From Cupriavidus sp. WKF15 (GTDB lineage: Bacteria; Pseudomonadota; Gammaproteobacteria; Burkholderiales; Burkholderiaceae): 64,000 bases of DNA. Shown here in pieces: positions 1 to 9,005 of this stretch. The stretch spans positions 1,860,001 through 1,924,000 of the forward strand of contig NZ_CP119572.1 of assembly GCF_029278605.1 (NCBI RefSeq), given 5' to 3'. Made by a program: the position numbers and the translations under genes. Position 1 is the first letter of the stretch. Each line of letters starts with the position of its first letter. The notes below the pieces were generated by a model. The model was not told where the DNA came from. It saw nothing but the letters and a program-made list of their open reading frames with translations, and ran no database searches.

Positions 1-255
1 CCAGATGCCAAGCGGCACCAGCAGGACATCATCGACAAAGCCCAGCACCGGGATGAAATCCGGAATCAGGTCGATCGGGCTGAACGCATAGGCCACCACC
101 AGCACCGCCAGCAGCCGTGCGGCCAGCGGCGTGCCCGGATGGCGGCTGCAAAACCACAGCATCACGAGGTTCGACTTGAGGCTGCGCGCCCACTGCCGCA
201 GGCGCTGGCTCAGCGGCACCACCTCGGTTCGCGTACCGGTACCGTTCGCGGGCAT
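1..255 (-). CDS. YkvA-like DUF1232 protein (partial, C-terminus beyond window)
   Basis: The 85 visible residues run from an ATG at 255 and are cut by the left edge of the window. They contain the DUF1232/YkvA core, a hydrophobic stretch followed by [19 protein letters not shown], which is diagnostic for this small membrane-associated family of unknown function. The start overlaps the stop of the upstream ankyrin gene as TAATG, so the two are probably translationally coupled. Function is unknown. Confidence 0.85.
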   Translation of the reverse strand, partial: MPANGTGTRTEVVPLSQRLRQWARSLKSNLVMLWFCSRHPGTPLAARLLAVLVVAYAFSPIDLIPDFIPVLGFVDDVLLVPLGIW

Positions 256-998
256 TACTTGCCGCTGGCGGGCGCCTTGATCGGCTGGCCCCCGGGCTGC
301 GCCACCGGCGCTTTCAGCGGCGGCGCGGCAACGATAGGCACCTGCGGATACAGCTTCTGCCAGCGCGATTTCAGGCCGTTCGCGATCTCGGCCTGGTTAT
401 AGCGTTCGGCAAAATCGATCACCGTCATGCCCTGCTGGTTCTTCAGGCGCATGTCCGCGCCTTCGTCGAGCAGCAGCTTCACGGTCTCGATATGGCCGCC
501 ACGCGCAGCCATCATCAGCGGCGTGGTGCCGTTCGGGCTTTCGGCGTCAATGTAGGCGGCGTGGTCGACCAGGTACTTGACGACGTCGTTGTGGCCGGTC
601 GTGGACGCATAGTGCAGCGGCGTCCAGCCGGTCTTGTTGACCTCGGCCTCCATGTCTTCAACCATCAGCTTGACCATGTCGAGCTCGCCCTGCAGTGCGG
701 CCATCATCAGCGGGGTTTCGCCGGCGGGGTTGGCCTTGTCGAAGTCGATGTCCTTGGCCTTGATCAGCGCGGTGGCGGCCTTCAGCGACTTCTCCCGCAG
801 TGCCACGACCAGCACCGGGTCGCCGCGGCCATCGACGATATTGGGATCGACGCCGCGCGCCAGCAGCTTCTGCACGGTGCGCGCGTCGTCGAATTCCACG
901 GCCTTGCGCATGTCGTCGGCCGGCGCGGCCCAGGCCAGCGCGGCGCACCCGAGCAGCACCGCCCCGGACAGTGCCCGGATAGATTTCACGTCAAACAT
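255..998 (-). CDS. Secreted ankyrin-repeat protein
   Basis: The 247-residue product starts with a basic N-terminus and a hydrophobic segment ending in AWA-AP, a good signal peptidase I site near residue 25, so a periplasmic location is likely. The rest is about five ankyrin repeats of roughly 33 residues (for example [20 protein letters not shown] and [20 protein letters not shown]), followed by a Pro/Ala-rich tail. Ankyrin repeats bind proteins; the partner is unknown. I chose the ATG at 998 because it directly precedes the signal peptide; a longer reading from 1091 adds an unlikely Ser-rich leader. The start overlaps the tatD stop by 8 bases, so it is in one operon with tatD and the DUF1232 gene. 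Confidence 0.88.
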   Translation of the reverse strand: MFDVKSIRALSGAVLLGCAALAWAAPADDMRKAVEFDDARTVQKLLARGVDPNIVDGRGDPVLVVALREKSLKAATALIKAKDIDFDKANPAGETPLMMAALQGELDMVKLMVEDMEAEVNKTGWTPLHYASTTGHNDVVKYLVDHAAYIDAESPNGTTPLMMAARGGHIETVKLLLDEGADMRLKNQQGMTVIDFAERYNQAEIANGLKSRWQKLYPQVPIVAAPPLKAPVAQPGGQPIKAPASGK

Positions 999-1785
999 GA
1001 GCTTCCCTGTTGATGTGCTTGAAAAGCTTGAAGAAATTGTCGGTAGTCTGGGCCGCGAGCTGTTCCACCGGAATGCCGCGCAGCTGGGCAATGAACTCGC
1101 CCACGTGGCGCACCCAGGCCGGCTCGTTGGTCTTGCCTCGGTACGGCACAGGGGCCAGGTACGGCGAGTCCGTCTCGATCAGCATGCGGTCCAGCGGCAC
1201 CTTGCGCGCCGTTTCCTGCAAATCCGCCGCACTCTTGAACGTGACGATCCCCGAAAACGAGATGTGAAAACCCTCGTCCAGCGCCTGTTTCGCAACGTCC
1301 CAGGTTTCCGTGAAGCAGTGCATCACGCCGCCGGCCTCGCGCGCATTCTCTTCGCGCATCACGCGCAGCGTGTCGTCCGCCGATGAACGGGTATGGATGA
1401 TCAGCGGCTTGCCGGTCTGGCGTGCGGCGCGGATATGCGTGCGGAAACGCTCGCGCTGCCACTCCATGTCGGCGATGCTGCGGCCGTTCAGGCGGTAGTA
1501 GTCCAGCCCCGTTTCGCCGGTACCGACCACGCGCGGGTGCGCGGAGAGTTCGAGCAGGCGCTCCAGCGTGGGCTCCTCGCCCTCTTCGTAGTCCGGGTGC
1601 ACGCCCACCGAGGCGTACAGGTTCGGATGCTGCTCGGCCAGCGCCAGCACGCGCGGAAAGTCTTCCAGCGTCACCGAGATGCAGAGCGCGTGCGACACCT
1701 GGTTGGCGCGCATATTGTCGAGCAACTGCGGCAGGCGCGCGGCCAGTTCGGGAAAATCGATATGGCAGTGTGAATCTACAAACAT
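991..1785 (-). CDS. tatD: TatD-family metal-dependent hydrolase/DNase
   Basis: The 264-residue protein has the full TatD amidohydrolase pattern: HxH at residues 6 and 8, GETGLDYY with the metal-bridging Glu91, then IIHTR, MHCF and TDSPY motifs carrying the remaining His and Asp ligands. Family members are metal-dependent 3'-5' deoxyribonucleases or generic phosphodiesterases; the physiological substrate is not settled. The order tmk-holB-pilZ-tatD is conserved in many proteobacteria. About 200 bases separate it from pilZ, so it may have its own promoter. Confidence 0.93.
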   Translation of the reverse strand: MFVDSHCHIDFPELAARLPQLLDNMRANQVSHALCISVTLEDFPRVLALAEQHPNLYASVGVHPDYEEGEEPTLERLLELSAHPRVVGTGETGLDYYRLNGRSIADMEWQRERFRTHIRAARQTGKPLIIHTRSSADDTLRVMREENAREAGGVMHCFTETWDVAKQALDEGFHISFSGIVTFKSAADLQETARKVPLDRMLIETDSPYLAPVPYRGKTNEPAWVRHVGEFIAQLRGIPVEQLAAQTTDNFFKLFKHINREAHV

Positions 1786-1985
1786 GGGGGAAACCTCAGT
1801 ACTGCGGCCCAGGCGCCAAAAATCAGCCTGCCTGGCGGGACGCTGCGGACAACCGCGCCGTATTGGCCGTCACCGCGCGCGACGCGAGCGTGCTGCGGTG
1901 GCAAGCGACAGTGCCGGGCACGTCGCCGGCATCATCGGACAAAATTCAATAAAAACAAGAAATTACAAAGCAATCTTCATATACA

Positions 1986-2381
1986 TCATAAAGTTTGCGT
2001 GGGCCGCCCGGATTCCAGCTGCTTGCCCAGGATTTCCTCGACGGCGCGCCGCAGGTTGCGGCCGGTGTCGTCATCTGGAAAATGCACGCCCACACCTGGC
2101 GTCTTCATTGGCGTGCCCGGCGGCGTGATCCACGCAACATGGCCAGCAACCTGGTACTTCTGCGGCCGGTCCAGCAGCGACAGGACCAGGAACACTTGCT
2201 CGCCCAGCCGGAACGGCCGGTTCGAAGGCACAAAAATACCGCCGCGTGCCAGAAACGGCATGTAGGCGGCATGGAGCCCGGCCTGGTCCTTGATCGACAA
2301 GGACAACACGTTCGGCCGCGACGGCGCTCCGCCCGTGGTACCGGCCGCCCGCGCCGGTATGGTTGCGACATCTGTACTCAT
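1986..2381 (-). CDS. pilZ: Type IV pilus PilZ-domain protein
   Basis: The 131-residue protein is essentially one PilZ beta-barrel (residues about 20-115, including ARGGIFVPS and GVGVHFPDD). The N-terminal RxxxR motif used for cyclic-di-GMP binding in most PilZ domains is not visible. This matches the original P. aeruginosa PilZ class, which acts in type IV pilus assembly without binding the nucleotide. The position between holB and tatD is the classical location of this gene. Confidence 0.88.
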   Translation of the reverse strand: MSTDVATIPARAAGTTGGAPSRPNVLSLSIKDQAGLHAAYMPFLARGGIFVPSNRPFRLGEQVFLVLSLLDRPQKYQVAGHVAWITPPGTPMKTPGVGVHFPDDDTGRNLRRAVEEILGKQLESGRPTQTL

Positions 2382-2477
2382 GGCTGACCCTTTTTTGACC
2401 TGCTACGGCTTTGCTTTATAGGTGTTGTGGACCTGCATCCCGGCGATTGCCGGGCCCTGCCTGCTGCGCCGGCGCTG

Positions 2478-3491
2478 TCAGTGGAACAGTTGCCGGTACT
2501 CGAGAAACACGGATTCCATCACCAGCCTGGGTGCGAGAGGATGGTTCTCGCTGCGCCGGTGCGCATTGATGCGCGCGGCGAACGCCTGCAGCCGATGGGC
2601 GCTGGAGGCCCCGGCGCAACGCGCCAGCACCGCGCGCTCCTTCGGAAAGTAGCGCGGCGTGGCATCGCCGGAGGCATCAAGCCGACATTTCAGCAGATCG
2701 TACGTCCAGCGCTGGAGGATGCCAAGCACGGCGGGCACCGGCAGCTTTTGCAGTTGTTCCGCCGCCGCAGAGGCGTCGAATTCCGCCGCGGCGCCGAGCT
2801 GTCCGACCAGCCAGCGTTGCAGCGGCTGCTCCTCGGCTTCGGCGGCATGCAGCGCGGTCAGCGGCGAGCCGCCGGCCAGTGCCAGCTGGGCTTCCGCGTC
2901 CGCCACGCCCTGGCTCTTGAGCCACGCGAGCGCCGCATCGGGCGTCGGGCGCTGCGTCGAAAACTGGCGGCAGCGCGACAGGATGGTCGGCAGGATCCGG
3001 TCCAGCCGGTCGGTGACCAGCAGGAACACCGTCGATGGCGGCGGCTCCTCCAGGGTCTTCAGCAGCGCGTTGGCGCCTTCCACCTGCAGCGCATCGAGCG
3101 GATAGACCACCACCACCCGCAATCCGGCCCGGTGCGTACCGACGCCGACCGCCTCGATCAGCGCCCGCACCTGCTCCATGCGGATGATCTTGCTGGGCGC
3201 CTTCTTCTTGCCGCTGTCATCGGTTTCGACTTCGCCCGAAGCCTCCAGCGCTTCAGGGCGCACCACGCTGAAGTCCGGGTGGTTGCCCTGGCTGAACCAG
3301 TGGCAGGCCGCGCACTGGCCGCACGGCTGGCCATCGGGCCGCGGCGATTCGCACAGCAGTCCCTGCGCGAAATGCAGCGCCAGGTCCCGCTTGCCGGTTC
3401 CTTGCTGACCGTGGATCAGCAGCGCATGGGGCAGCCGCTCGCGCAGCGCGCCAAGCCGTTGCCAGTCTTCCGTTTGCCAGGGATAGAGCAT
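2478..3491 (-). CDS. holB: DNA polymerase III subunit delta'
   Basis: The 337-residue protein is an AAA+ clamp-loader subunit. It has a P-loop-like GQQGTGK at residues 28-34, followed by Arg where active ATPases have Ser/Thr, as is usual for delta'. The zinc module uses Cys47, Cys57, Cys60 and Cys63. There is also a LLKTLEEPP segment and the sensor SRC motif. It loads the beta clamp together with the gamma/tau and delta subunits. It lies 83 bases downstream of tmk in the same direction. Confidence 0.96.
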   Translation of the reverse strand: MLYPWQTEDWQRLGALRERLPHALLIHGQQGTGKRDLALHFAQGLLCESPRPDGQPCGQCAACHWFSQGNHPDFSVVRPEALEASGEVETDDSGKKKAPSKIIRMEQVRALIEAVGVGTHRAGLRVVVVYPLDALQVEGANALLKTLEEPPPSTVFLLVTDRLDRILPTILSRCRQFSTQRPTPDAALAWLKSQGVADAEAQLALAGGSPLTALHAAEAEEQPLQRWLVGQLGAAAEFDASAAAEQLQKLPVPAVLGILQRWTYDLLKCRLDASGDATPRYFPKERAVLARCAGASSAHRLQAFAARINAHRRSENHPLAPRLVMESVFLEYRQLFH

Positions 3492-3574
3492 GCGAATCAG
3501 TCAGTTAGCCGTGAAAGCTCAAGTGCCATCTTGATAGCGATGGCAATATTATCAATCAATATAAAGCTTCAAAA

Positions 3575-4186
3575 TCAAAGCGTTGAAATGATTTTCTCAA
3601 GCTCGGCACGAATCTCCTCAATGCTGTGCGTGGCGTCGATCACGCGAAAACGCCGGGGTGCCTGCGCGGCACGGCGCAGATACTCGGCACGGGTGCGTTC
3701 GAAAAACGCGCGCGATTCGGCCTCGAACTTGTCCGGCGCGCGCGCGCCCGCCAGGCGTTCGCTGGCGGTCTCCAGCGGCACGTCGAACAGCAGCGTCAGG
3801 TCCGGCTGCAGGCCCCCCTGCACCCAGTCCTCCAGCGCTTCGAGCCGCGCCGTGGCCAGGCCCCTGCCGCCGCCCTGGTAGGCAAAGGTGGCGTCGGTGA
3901 AGCGGTCGGAGATGACCCAGTCGCCGCGCGCGAGCGCCGGTTCGATGACCTCGGCGATATGCTCGCGGCGCGCCGCGAACATCAGCAGCGCCTCGGTTTC
4001 CAGGTGCATCTTCCGATGCAGCAGGATCTGGCGCAGGTCTTCGCCCAGCGGCGTACCGCCGGGCTCACGCGTGGTGACCACGGCGCCAATGTCCTCGCGC
4101 TCGCGCAGGCGCGCCGCCACCCAGTCGATATGGGTGCTCTTGCCGGCACCGTCGATGCCTTCGAAGGTAATGAATTTTCCGCGCAT
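3575..4186 (-). CDS. tmk: Thymidylate kinase
   Basis: The 203-residue enzyme phosphorylates dTMP to dTDP. Visible motifs are the P-loop GIDGAGKS (residues 10-17), the REPGG segment (40-44) and the DRF catalytic motif (94-96) followed by [10 protein letters not shown]. Length is normal for bacterial Tmk. It begins 6 bases after the mltG stop, so the two are almost certainly co-transcribed. Confidence 0.97.
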   Translation of the reverse strand: MRGKFITFEGIDGAGKSTHIDWVAARLREREDIGAVVTTREPGGTPLGEDLRQILLHRKMHLETEALLMFAARREHIAEVIEPALARGDWVISDRFTDATFAYQGGGRGLATARLEALEDWVQGGLQPDLTLLFDVPLETASERLAGARAPDKFEAESRAFFERTRAEYLRRAAQAPRRFRVIDATHSIEEIRAELEKIISTL

Positions 4187-4192
4187 GGATGC

Positions 4193-5188
4193 CTATTTGC
4201 CGCGCTGGTACTGGTCGACCGCGCGGTTGTGTTCGGGAAGCGTGTTGGAGAAATGGCTGGTGCCGTCGCCCCGCGCCACGAAATACAGCGCGTCGGACGG
4301 TGCCGGCGCGGTGGCGGCCGCCAGCGAGGCCAGGCCCGGCAGCGCGATCGGCGTGGGCGGCAGGCCAGTGCGGGTGTACGTATTGTACGGGGTGTCGGTC
4401 TGCAGGTCGCGCTTGCGCAGGTTGCCGTCGAAGTGCTCGCCAATACCGTAGATCACGGTCGGATCGGTCTGCAGCAGCATGTTCTTGCGCAGCCGGTTGA
4501 CGAACACCGCGGCGATCATCGGGCGCTCGGCGCCCTGGCCGGTTTCCTTTTCCACGATCGACGCCATGACCAGCGCCTCGTACGGGGTCTTGTACGGCAG
4601 GTCCGCGGCGCGCGCGTTCCAGGCTTCGTTCAGGCGCCGCTGCATGGCCTTGTAGGCATGACGATACAGCTCGATATCGCTGCTGCCGCGCGCGAACAGG
4701 TAGGTGTCGGGGAAGAACAGCCCTTCCGGCGCGGCCTCCGTGGCACCGATCGCCTTCATCAACTCGGCATCGGACATGCCCTGCGTGTCATGGCGCAGCG
4801 CCGGGCTGGCATCCACGGCCGCGCGCATCTTGCGGAATTCCCAGCCTTCGATCACGGTGACGACGTAGTGCGTGACCTCGCCGCGCGCGAGCTTGCCGAC
4901 CACGCCGAGCGGCGTGATGCCCGTCTCGAAGGTGTAGCCGCCGGCCTTCAGGTCCGGACCATGCCCGGTCAGCCTGACCAGTAGCTGAAACAGGCGCGGG
5001 TCCATGCGCACGCCGCCGCGCTGCAACTGGCGGCCGACACTGCCAACGCCCGAATTCGGCTTGATGACAACTTCGACAGGCGATGAGGATAGCCCCAACG
5101 GCTGGTTGGCCCACCATGCAAATGCGCCGGCGGCAGCTGCGGCAAGTACCAGGACAACGATTACCAGGCGGAGGAAAAGACGAGTCAT
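4193..5188 (-). CDS. mltG: Endolytic murein transglycosylase MltG (YceG)
   Basis: The 331-residue protein has one N-terminal membrane helix (about residues 5-25), a LysM-like region and the YceG catalytic domain. Family signatures include EGLFFPDTY (155-163), IVEKET with the catalytic Glu at about 213, and AAVFVNRL. It cuts nascent glycan strands in the inner-membrane-facing periplasm and helps end peptidoglycan polymerisation. It is the first gene of the minus-strand run and is divergent from ygfZ across about 210 bases. Confidence 0.96.
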   Translation of the reverse strand: MTRLFLRLVIVVLVLAAAAAGAFAWWANQPLGLSSSPVEVVIKPNSGVGSVGRQLQRGGVRMDPRLFQLLVRLTGHGPDLKAGGYTFETGITPLGVVGKLARGEVTHYVVTVIEGWEFRKMRAAVDASPALRHDTQGMSDAELMKAIGATEAAPEGLFFPDTYLFARGSSDIELYRHAYKAMQRRLNEAWNARAADLPYKTPYEALVMASIVEKETGQGAERPMIAAVFVNRLRKNMLLQTDPTVIYGIGEHFDGNLRKRDLQTDTPYNTYTRTGLPPTPIALPGLASLAAATAPAPSDALYFVARGDGTSHFSNTLPEHNRAVDQYQRGK

Positions 5189-5257
5189 GAAATCCGTTCA
5201 GTCTCGGCGGCGCCCATGCGGCGGGTGATGATCCTGCCCGCCGCGCGCCGCCGGCGC

Positions 5258-5286
5258 CGGCTGAAATGCCGGCAGCCCCATATAAT
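5258..5286 (+). promoter_or_regulatory. Candidate sigma-70 promoter for ygfZ
   Basis: A perfect TATAAT stands at 5281-5286 in an otherwise very GC-rich region. The hexamer 17 bases upstream (CGGCTG) is a poor -35 box. Transcription would start near 5293 and give a leader of about 110 bases before ygfZ. Confidence 0.4.
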
Positions 5287-5298
5287 ACCGGGAGCCTT

Positions 5299-5347
5299 GC
5301 GCCGCCACGACGCGACGGGTCTCAACCCGTCCTGTGATGCGCGGCGC
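5299..5347 (+). other. Nested stem-loop in the ygfZ leader
   Basis: An outer stem pairs GCGCCGC (5299-5305) with GCGGCGC (5341-5347). Inside it a perfect 7-bp hairpin pairs GACGGGT (5314-5320) with ACCCGTC (5325-5331) across the loop CTCA. There is no U-tract, so it is not a standard terminator. It lies between the candidate promoter and the ygfZ start and could structure the 5' leader. Confidence 0.4.
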
Positions 5348-5400
5348 GCACCTGCCAAACGCACCCAATTTGCACCCAAACGCTGAACGGAATGCCTGAA

Positions 5401-6408
5401 ATGAACACCCCAGCCCCGCAACTCGCCGCCAGCCTTGACGCCCTGCAGAACCATGGCGTCGTCTGCGCGCCGGCCGGGCTTGGCTGGATCCGCGTGGCAG
5501 GCGACGACGCCGCCACCTTCCTGCACACCCAACTGACCAACGCGGTCGAGGACCTGGCTCCCGGCACCGCGCGCCTGGCCGGATACTGCTCGCCGAAGGG
5601 CCGGCTGCAGGCCAGCTTCCTGATGTGGCGCGATGCCGAGGGCATCGTGCTGCAACTGTCAGCCGACATCCTCCCCGCGCTGCAGAAGCGCCTGAGCATG
5701 TTCGTGCTGCGCGCCAAGGCGAAGCTCAGCGATCTCACCCCGGCCGTGGCCGTGCTCGGCGTCGCCGGACCGCAGGCCGCACAGGCTCTGGCCAGGGCCG
5801 GACTGGCCGCGCCCGAGGCCGTATTCGACGCCGACGGCGCCGACGGCATCACCGTCATCCGCCTGCCGGACGCAGCTGGCCAGCCGCGCTGGCAGCTGCT
5901 GCTGCCGGCCGGGCGCGCCGGCGAGATCCGAGAAGCGCTGGCGGGCGAGCTGGCCCTGGCCGATGCAGCATTCTGGGACTGGCTCGAAGTCCAGTCCGGC
6001 ATCCCGCGCATCGTCGCGGCGACGCAAGAGCAGTTCGTGCCGCAGATGGTCAATTTCGAGCTGGTTGGCGGCGTCAATTTCCGCAAAGGCTGCTACCCGG
6101 GCCAGGAAATCGTGGCCCGCAGCCAGTACCGCGGCACCCTCAAGCGACGCATGTGGCTGGTTCAGGGCGACGGTGCCGTCCCGACGCCCGCCGCGGAGAT
6201 CTTCCGTCCGGAAGACCCGCAGCAGCCTTGCGGCATGATCGTCAATGCCGCTGCGGCGCCCCAGGGCGGCTGGGCGGGCCTGGCCGAACTGAAGATCGAT
6301 GCCGCCGCGGCGGCCCTGCATCTGGACAGCGCGCAAGGCGCCGCGCTGACGCTGGGCCGTCTCCCTTACGAAGTACCCTTGTCGGAGGCTGCCCAGGCCG
6401 CCGGCTGA
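5401..6408 (+). CDS. ygfZ: tRNA-modifying / Fe-S cluster maintenance protein YgfZ
   Basis: The product belongs to the aminomethyltransferase-like (GcvT-fold) YgfZ family, folate-dependent proteins needed for the integrity of certain Fe-S enzymes. The diagnostic KGCYPGQE motif with its conserved Cys is present about 230 residues from the start. I prefer the ATG at 5401 because GGA lies 9 bases upstream; an in-frame ATG at 5392 would add three residues but has GGA directly against it. It is probably co-transcribed with the DUF4936 gene, which starts 16 bases later. Confidence 0.93.
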   Translation: MNTPAPQLAASLDALQNHGVVCAPAGLGWIRVAGDDAATFLHTQLTNAVEDLAPGTARLAGYCSPKGRLQASFLMWRDAEGIVLQLSADILPALQKRLSMFVLRAKAKLSDLTPAVAVLGVAGPQAAQALARAGLAAPEAVFDADGADGITVIRLPDAAGQPRWQLLLPAGRAGEIREALAGELALADAAFWDWLEVQSGIPRIVAATQEQFVPQMVNFELVGGVNFRKGCYPGQEIVARSQYRGTLKRRMWLVQGDGAVPTPAAEIFRPEDPQQPCGMIVNAAAAPQGGWAGLAELKIDAAAAALHLDSAQGAALTLGRLPYEVPLSEAAQAAG

Positions 6409-6424
6409 CCCACAGGACGCCGCC

Positions 6425-6715
6425 ATGAGCGATCATCTCTTCGTCTATTTCCGCGTGCCGGAGGCGGCAGCGGCCGAAGCGCTGCCGCACTGGCACCGCT
6501 GGATGGAGACGGTTGCCGAGGCGACCGGAATTGGTGGTACGCTCATGCGCAGGCCCGAAACCCGTGCCGGCGTGCAGACATGGATGGAATGCTACGCCGA
6601 TGTACCGCCCGCCTTCGACGCCACACTGGCTGGTCTGTGGCGTCAGAGCGGACTGGAACAGTGGGTGGAAGGCGAACGCCAGGTCGAGCACTTCATCGAC
6701 CTGGACCTGCTGTAG
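6425..6715 (+). CDS. DUF4936 family protein
   Basis: This 96-residue protein resembles the DUF4936 family of small alpha/beta proteins found mainly in beta-proteobacteria next to ygfZ. It contains HWHRWMETV, RRPETRAGVQTWMECY and a C-terminal VEHFIDLDLL. No catalytic residues are recognisable and the function is unknown. Placement directly behind ygfZ suggests co-transcription. Confidence 0.8.
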   Translation: MSDHLFVYFRVPEAAAAEALPHWHRWMETVAEATGIGGTLMRRPETRAGVQTWMECYADVPPAFDATLAGLWRQSGLEQWVEGERQVEHFIDLDLL

Positions 6716-6760
6716 AACCGGCCGCAGCAAACGTGGAAACGTAGTCAAGGAAGCAAAGCA

Positions 6761-7588
6761 ATGTGCCTGATCCTGGTTGCCTGGCAATCGCACCCGGACT
6801 ATGCCCTGGTGGTGGCCGGCAATCGCGACGAATTCTATGTCCGCCCGGCGGCGCCGGCGCACTGGTGGCAGGATGCCGCCCAGGTGCTGGCAGGCCGCGA
6901 CCTGGCGGATGTCATCGGCGAGCCCGGCACGTGGATGGGCGTGGCCGGTGAAGGCCGCTTTGCCGCGCTGACAAACTACCGCGCCCCGTCGGAAAAGCGT
7001 ACCGATGCCCGCTCGCGCGGCGAACTGGTGGCAGGCTTCCTGCGCGGCCACCAGGCGCCGGCCGACTACCTTGGCGCGCTGACCGGCGCGGATGGCTGCT
7101 ACAACGGCTTCAACCTGCTGGCCAGCGACCTGCGGGAACTCTGGTGGTACAGCAACCGGTCGGCTTCGCGCCAGCCGGAGCGTCTGCGGCCGGGACTGTA
7201 CGGGCTGTCCAACGCCCTGCTAGACACGCCGTGGCCCAAGGTGCGCAGCCGGGTCGGCGCGCTCGCGGAGGTGCTGGCGGCCGACACCGGCCATGCCAAC
7301 GCCAGCGCCGCGCCCTACCTGCAAATGCTGGCGGACGAGCGCCAGGCCGCCGATTTCGAACTGCCTTCGACCGGCGTTTCGCCCGAGTGGGAAAAGCTGC
7401 TGTCGTCCGCATTCATCCGTTCGCCCAACTACGGCACGCGTGCGAGCACGGTGCTGCGCGTGCGCCACGACGGGCGTTTCGACTTCAGTGAACGAAGCTT
7501 CGATGCGAACGGCCAGACCGGCGAGGTCTCCTACCGCGGCAAGCTGAACCTGGCCCGCGACACCGGCACGGTACCGGCGCCGCGCTGA
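6761..7588 (+). CDS. NRDE (TANGO2-like) family protein
   Basis: The 275-residue protein begins MCLILVAW and has AGNRDEFYVRP at about residues 20-30, the motif that names the NRDE family (the bacterial relatives of TANGO2). Cys2 becomes the N-terminus after Met removal, and TNYRAP and NGFNLL motifs follow. Some members have been linked to haem handling, but the biochemistry is uncertain. The stop abuts the convergent acetyltransferase stop at TGATCA. Confidence 0.88.
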   Translation: MCLILVAWQSHPDYALVVAGNRDEFYVRPAAPAHWWQDAAQVLAGRDLADVIGEPGTWMGVAGEGRFAALTNYRAPSEKRTDARSRGELVAGFLRGHQAPADYLGALTGADGCYNGFNLLASDLRELWWYSNRSASRQPERLRPGLYGLSNALLDTPWPKVRSRVGALAEVLAADTGHANASAAPYLQMLADERQAADFELPSTGVSPEWEKLLSSAFIRSPNYGTRASTVLRVRHDGRFDFSERSFDANGQTGEVSYRGKLNLARDTGTVPAPR

Positions 7589-8017
7589 TCAGGCGCCCAG
7601 GCGCTTGCGCATCTCCACGTGCGGGATGCCGGCTTCCTCGAATTCGTCCCCGACCTGCGCGAATCCCACGCGCGCATAGAACGGCGCGGCATGCGTCTGC
7701 GCGTTGAGCACGAGTTCCGGGAAGCCCAGTTCCGCCGCCTTCTTCATCAGCGCATCCAGCACCAGCGCGCCGACCCCGGTGCCACGAACCGAACCGAGCA
7801 CCGCCATGCGGCCGATATGCCCGTCTGGCAGCAGGCGTCCGGTGGCGACCGGCGTGCCGTCCTCGGCCAGTGCCAGCGCGTGCCAGCTCGGTTCGTCCCA
7901 TTCATCCCACTCCAGCTCGACCGGCACGCCCTGCTCTTCGACGAACACGGTATAGCGGATGGCTCGGGCGCGTTCGCGCGCCTCGGACCAGGGACAAATC
8001 AGGACGGTAACTGGCAT
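7589..8017 (-). CDS. GNAT-family N-acetyltransferase
   Basis: The 142-residue protein has a GNAT fold. It opens with IRYTVFVEEQGVP, typical of ElaA-like acetyltransferases, then GRLLPDGHIGRMAVL and the acetyl-CoA-binding stretch GTGVGALVLDALM, with a C-terminal HAAPFYARVGF. The substrate is unknown. The ATG at 8017 gives the usual family N-terminus; longer readings add non-family residues. Confidence 0.88.
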   Translation of the reverse strand: MPVTVLICPWSEARERARAIRYTVFVEEQGVPVELEWDEWDEPSWHALALAEDGTPVATGRLLPDGHIGRMAVLGSVRGTGVGALVLDALMKKAAELGFPELVLNAQTHAAPFYARVGFAQVGDEFEEAGIPHVEMRKRLGA

Positions 8018-8215
8018 GGCAATGCGTGGGAAATGACGGGATAAGCAGTCGATCGAACCGCAAGCGGGCTTGCGGCCGCCATGATACGCCACAATCCACC
8101 CCCTATCGGGAGCACCAGGCTTGTGCGGACTGCACCATATAAGGGTTTACCTGCACTAACAGATTTCCATGAAATTTGTATGATGACCTGACTACCCGAT
8201 GACCCCGATAAGACC

Positions 8216-8953
8216 GTGTTCCAAAAAGTCCCGGCCCGAGCCCTGACCGACAACGTCGCCGAACAACTGCTGGAGAAGATCCAGAGCGGCGCCTTCTCGC
8301 GCGGCGACAAGCTGCCCACCGAAGCCGTGCTGTCCGAAGAATTCGGCGTCAGCCGCACGGTGATCCGCGAAGCGATCTCCCGGCTCAAGTATGAAGGCGT
8401 GGTCGAATCGCGCCAGGGCAGCGGCGTGTTCGTGACCGAGCAGGCCGGCATCCGCCCGCTGCGGATCGACTACACCGACACCGGCACGCTGGATTCCGTG
8501 CTGCAGATCGTCGAACTGCGCCGCGCCATCGAGGCCGAAGTCGCGGCCCGGGCCGCGCGCCGCCGCACCGACGCCACCATGGCTGCCATCGACGCAGCGC
8601 TGGCCGGGCTGGACGCGGAGGTCGCCGCAGGCGGCGATGGTGTCGCCGCCGACGTGGCGTTCCACCGCGCCATTGCCGCAGCCACGGGCAACCCGTATTT
8701 CCTCAAGACGCTGGAATTCCTGAGCCAGTACCTCGAAGCCGCCACGCGCGTGACGCGAACCAACGAGGCGCGCCGCGCAGACTTCACGCGCCAGGTGCGC
8801 GAGGAACACCAGGCCATCGTGGCTGCCATCCGCGCCGGCGATGCGCTGGCCGCGCGCAATGCCGCGCAGAACCACATGTACAACGCCGCCCGCCGCCTGG
8901 CCCAGCTCGGCCAGGACGAAGCGGACGACGAGCGCTCCGGCACGCCGAACTGA
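8216..8953 (+). CDS. GntR/FadR-subfamily (FCD) regulator of the acid-sugar genes
   Basis: The 245-residue repressor has an N-terminal winged helix (KLPTEAVLSEEFGVSRTVIR, then QGSGVFV). Its C-terminal FCD ligand domain carries the usual Asp/His metal ligands (DVAFHRAIAAATGNP and an EEHQAI region). The start is GTG at 8216; upstream ATGs are out of frame. It sits 52 bases before ltnD and is co-directional with the whole threonate/erythronate block, so it most likely senses an acid sugar or intermediate and controls that block. The ligand is inferred from context only. Confidence 0.9.
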   Translation: MFQKVPARALTDNVAEQLLEKIQSGAFSRGDKLPTEAVLSEEFGVSRTVIREAISRLKYEGVVESRQGSGVFVTEQAGIRPLRIDYTDTGTLDSVLQIVELRRAIEAEVAARAARRRTDATMAAIDAALAGLDAEVAAGGDGVAADVAFHRAIAAATGNPYFLKTLEFLSQYLEAATRVTRTNEARRADFTRQVREEHQAIVAAIRAGDALAARNAAQNHMYNAARRLAQLGQDEADDERSGTPN

Positions 8954-9005
8954 ACCGGCTCCGCCCTCATTGATTGACCTGTCTTACCCGCATCAGGAGT
9001 TTTCT

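Noticed and set aside
8185..8200. TTTGTATGATGACC upstream of the GntR-type gene as a possible FCD regulator operator
   Set aside because: It keeps only one recognisable half-site and is not palindromic enough to call.
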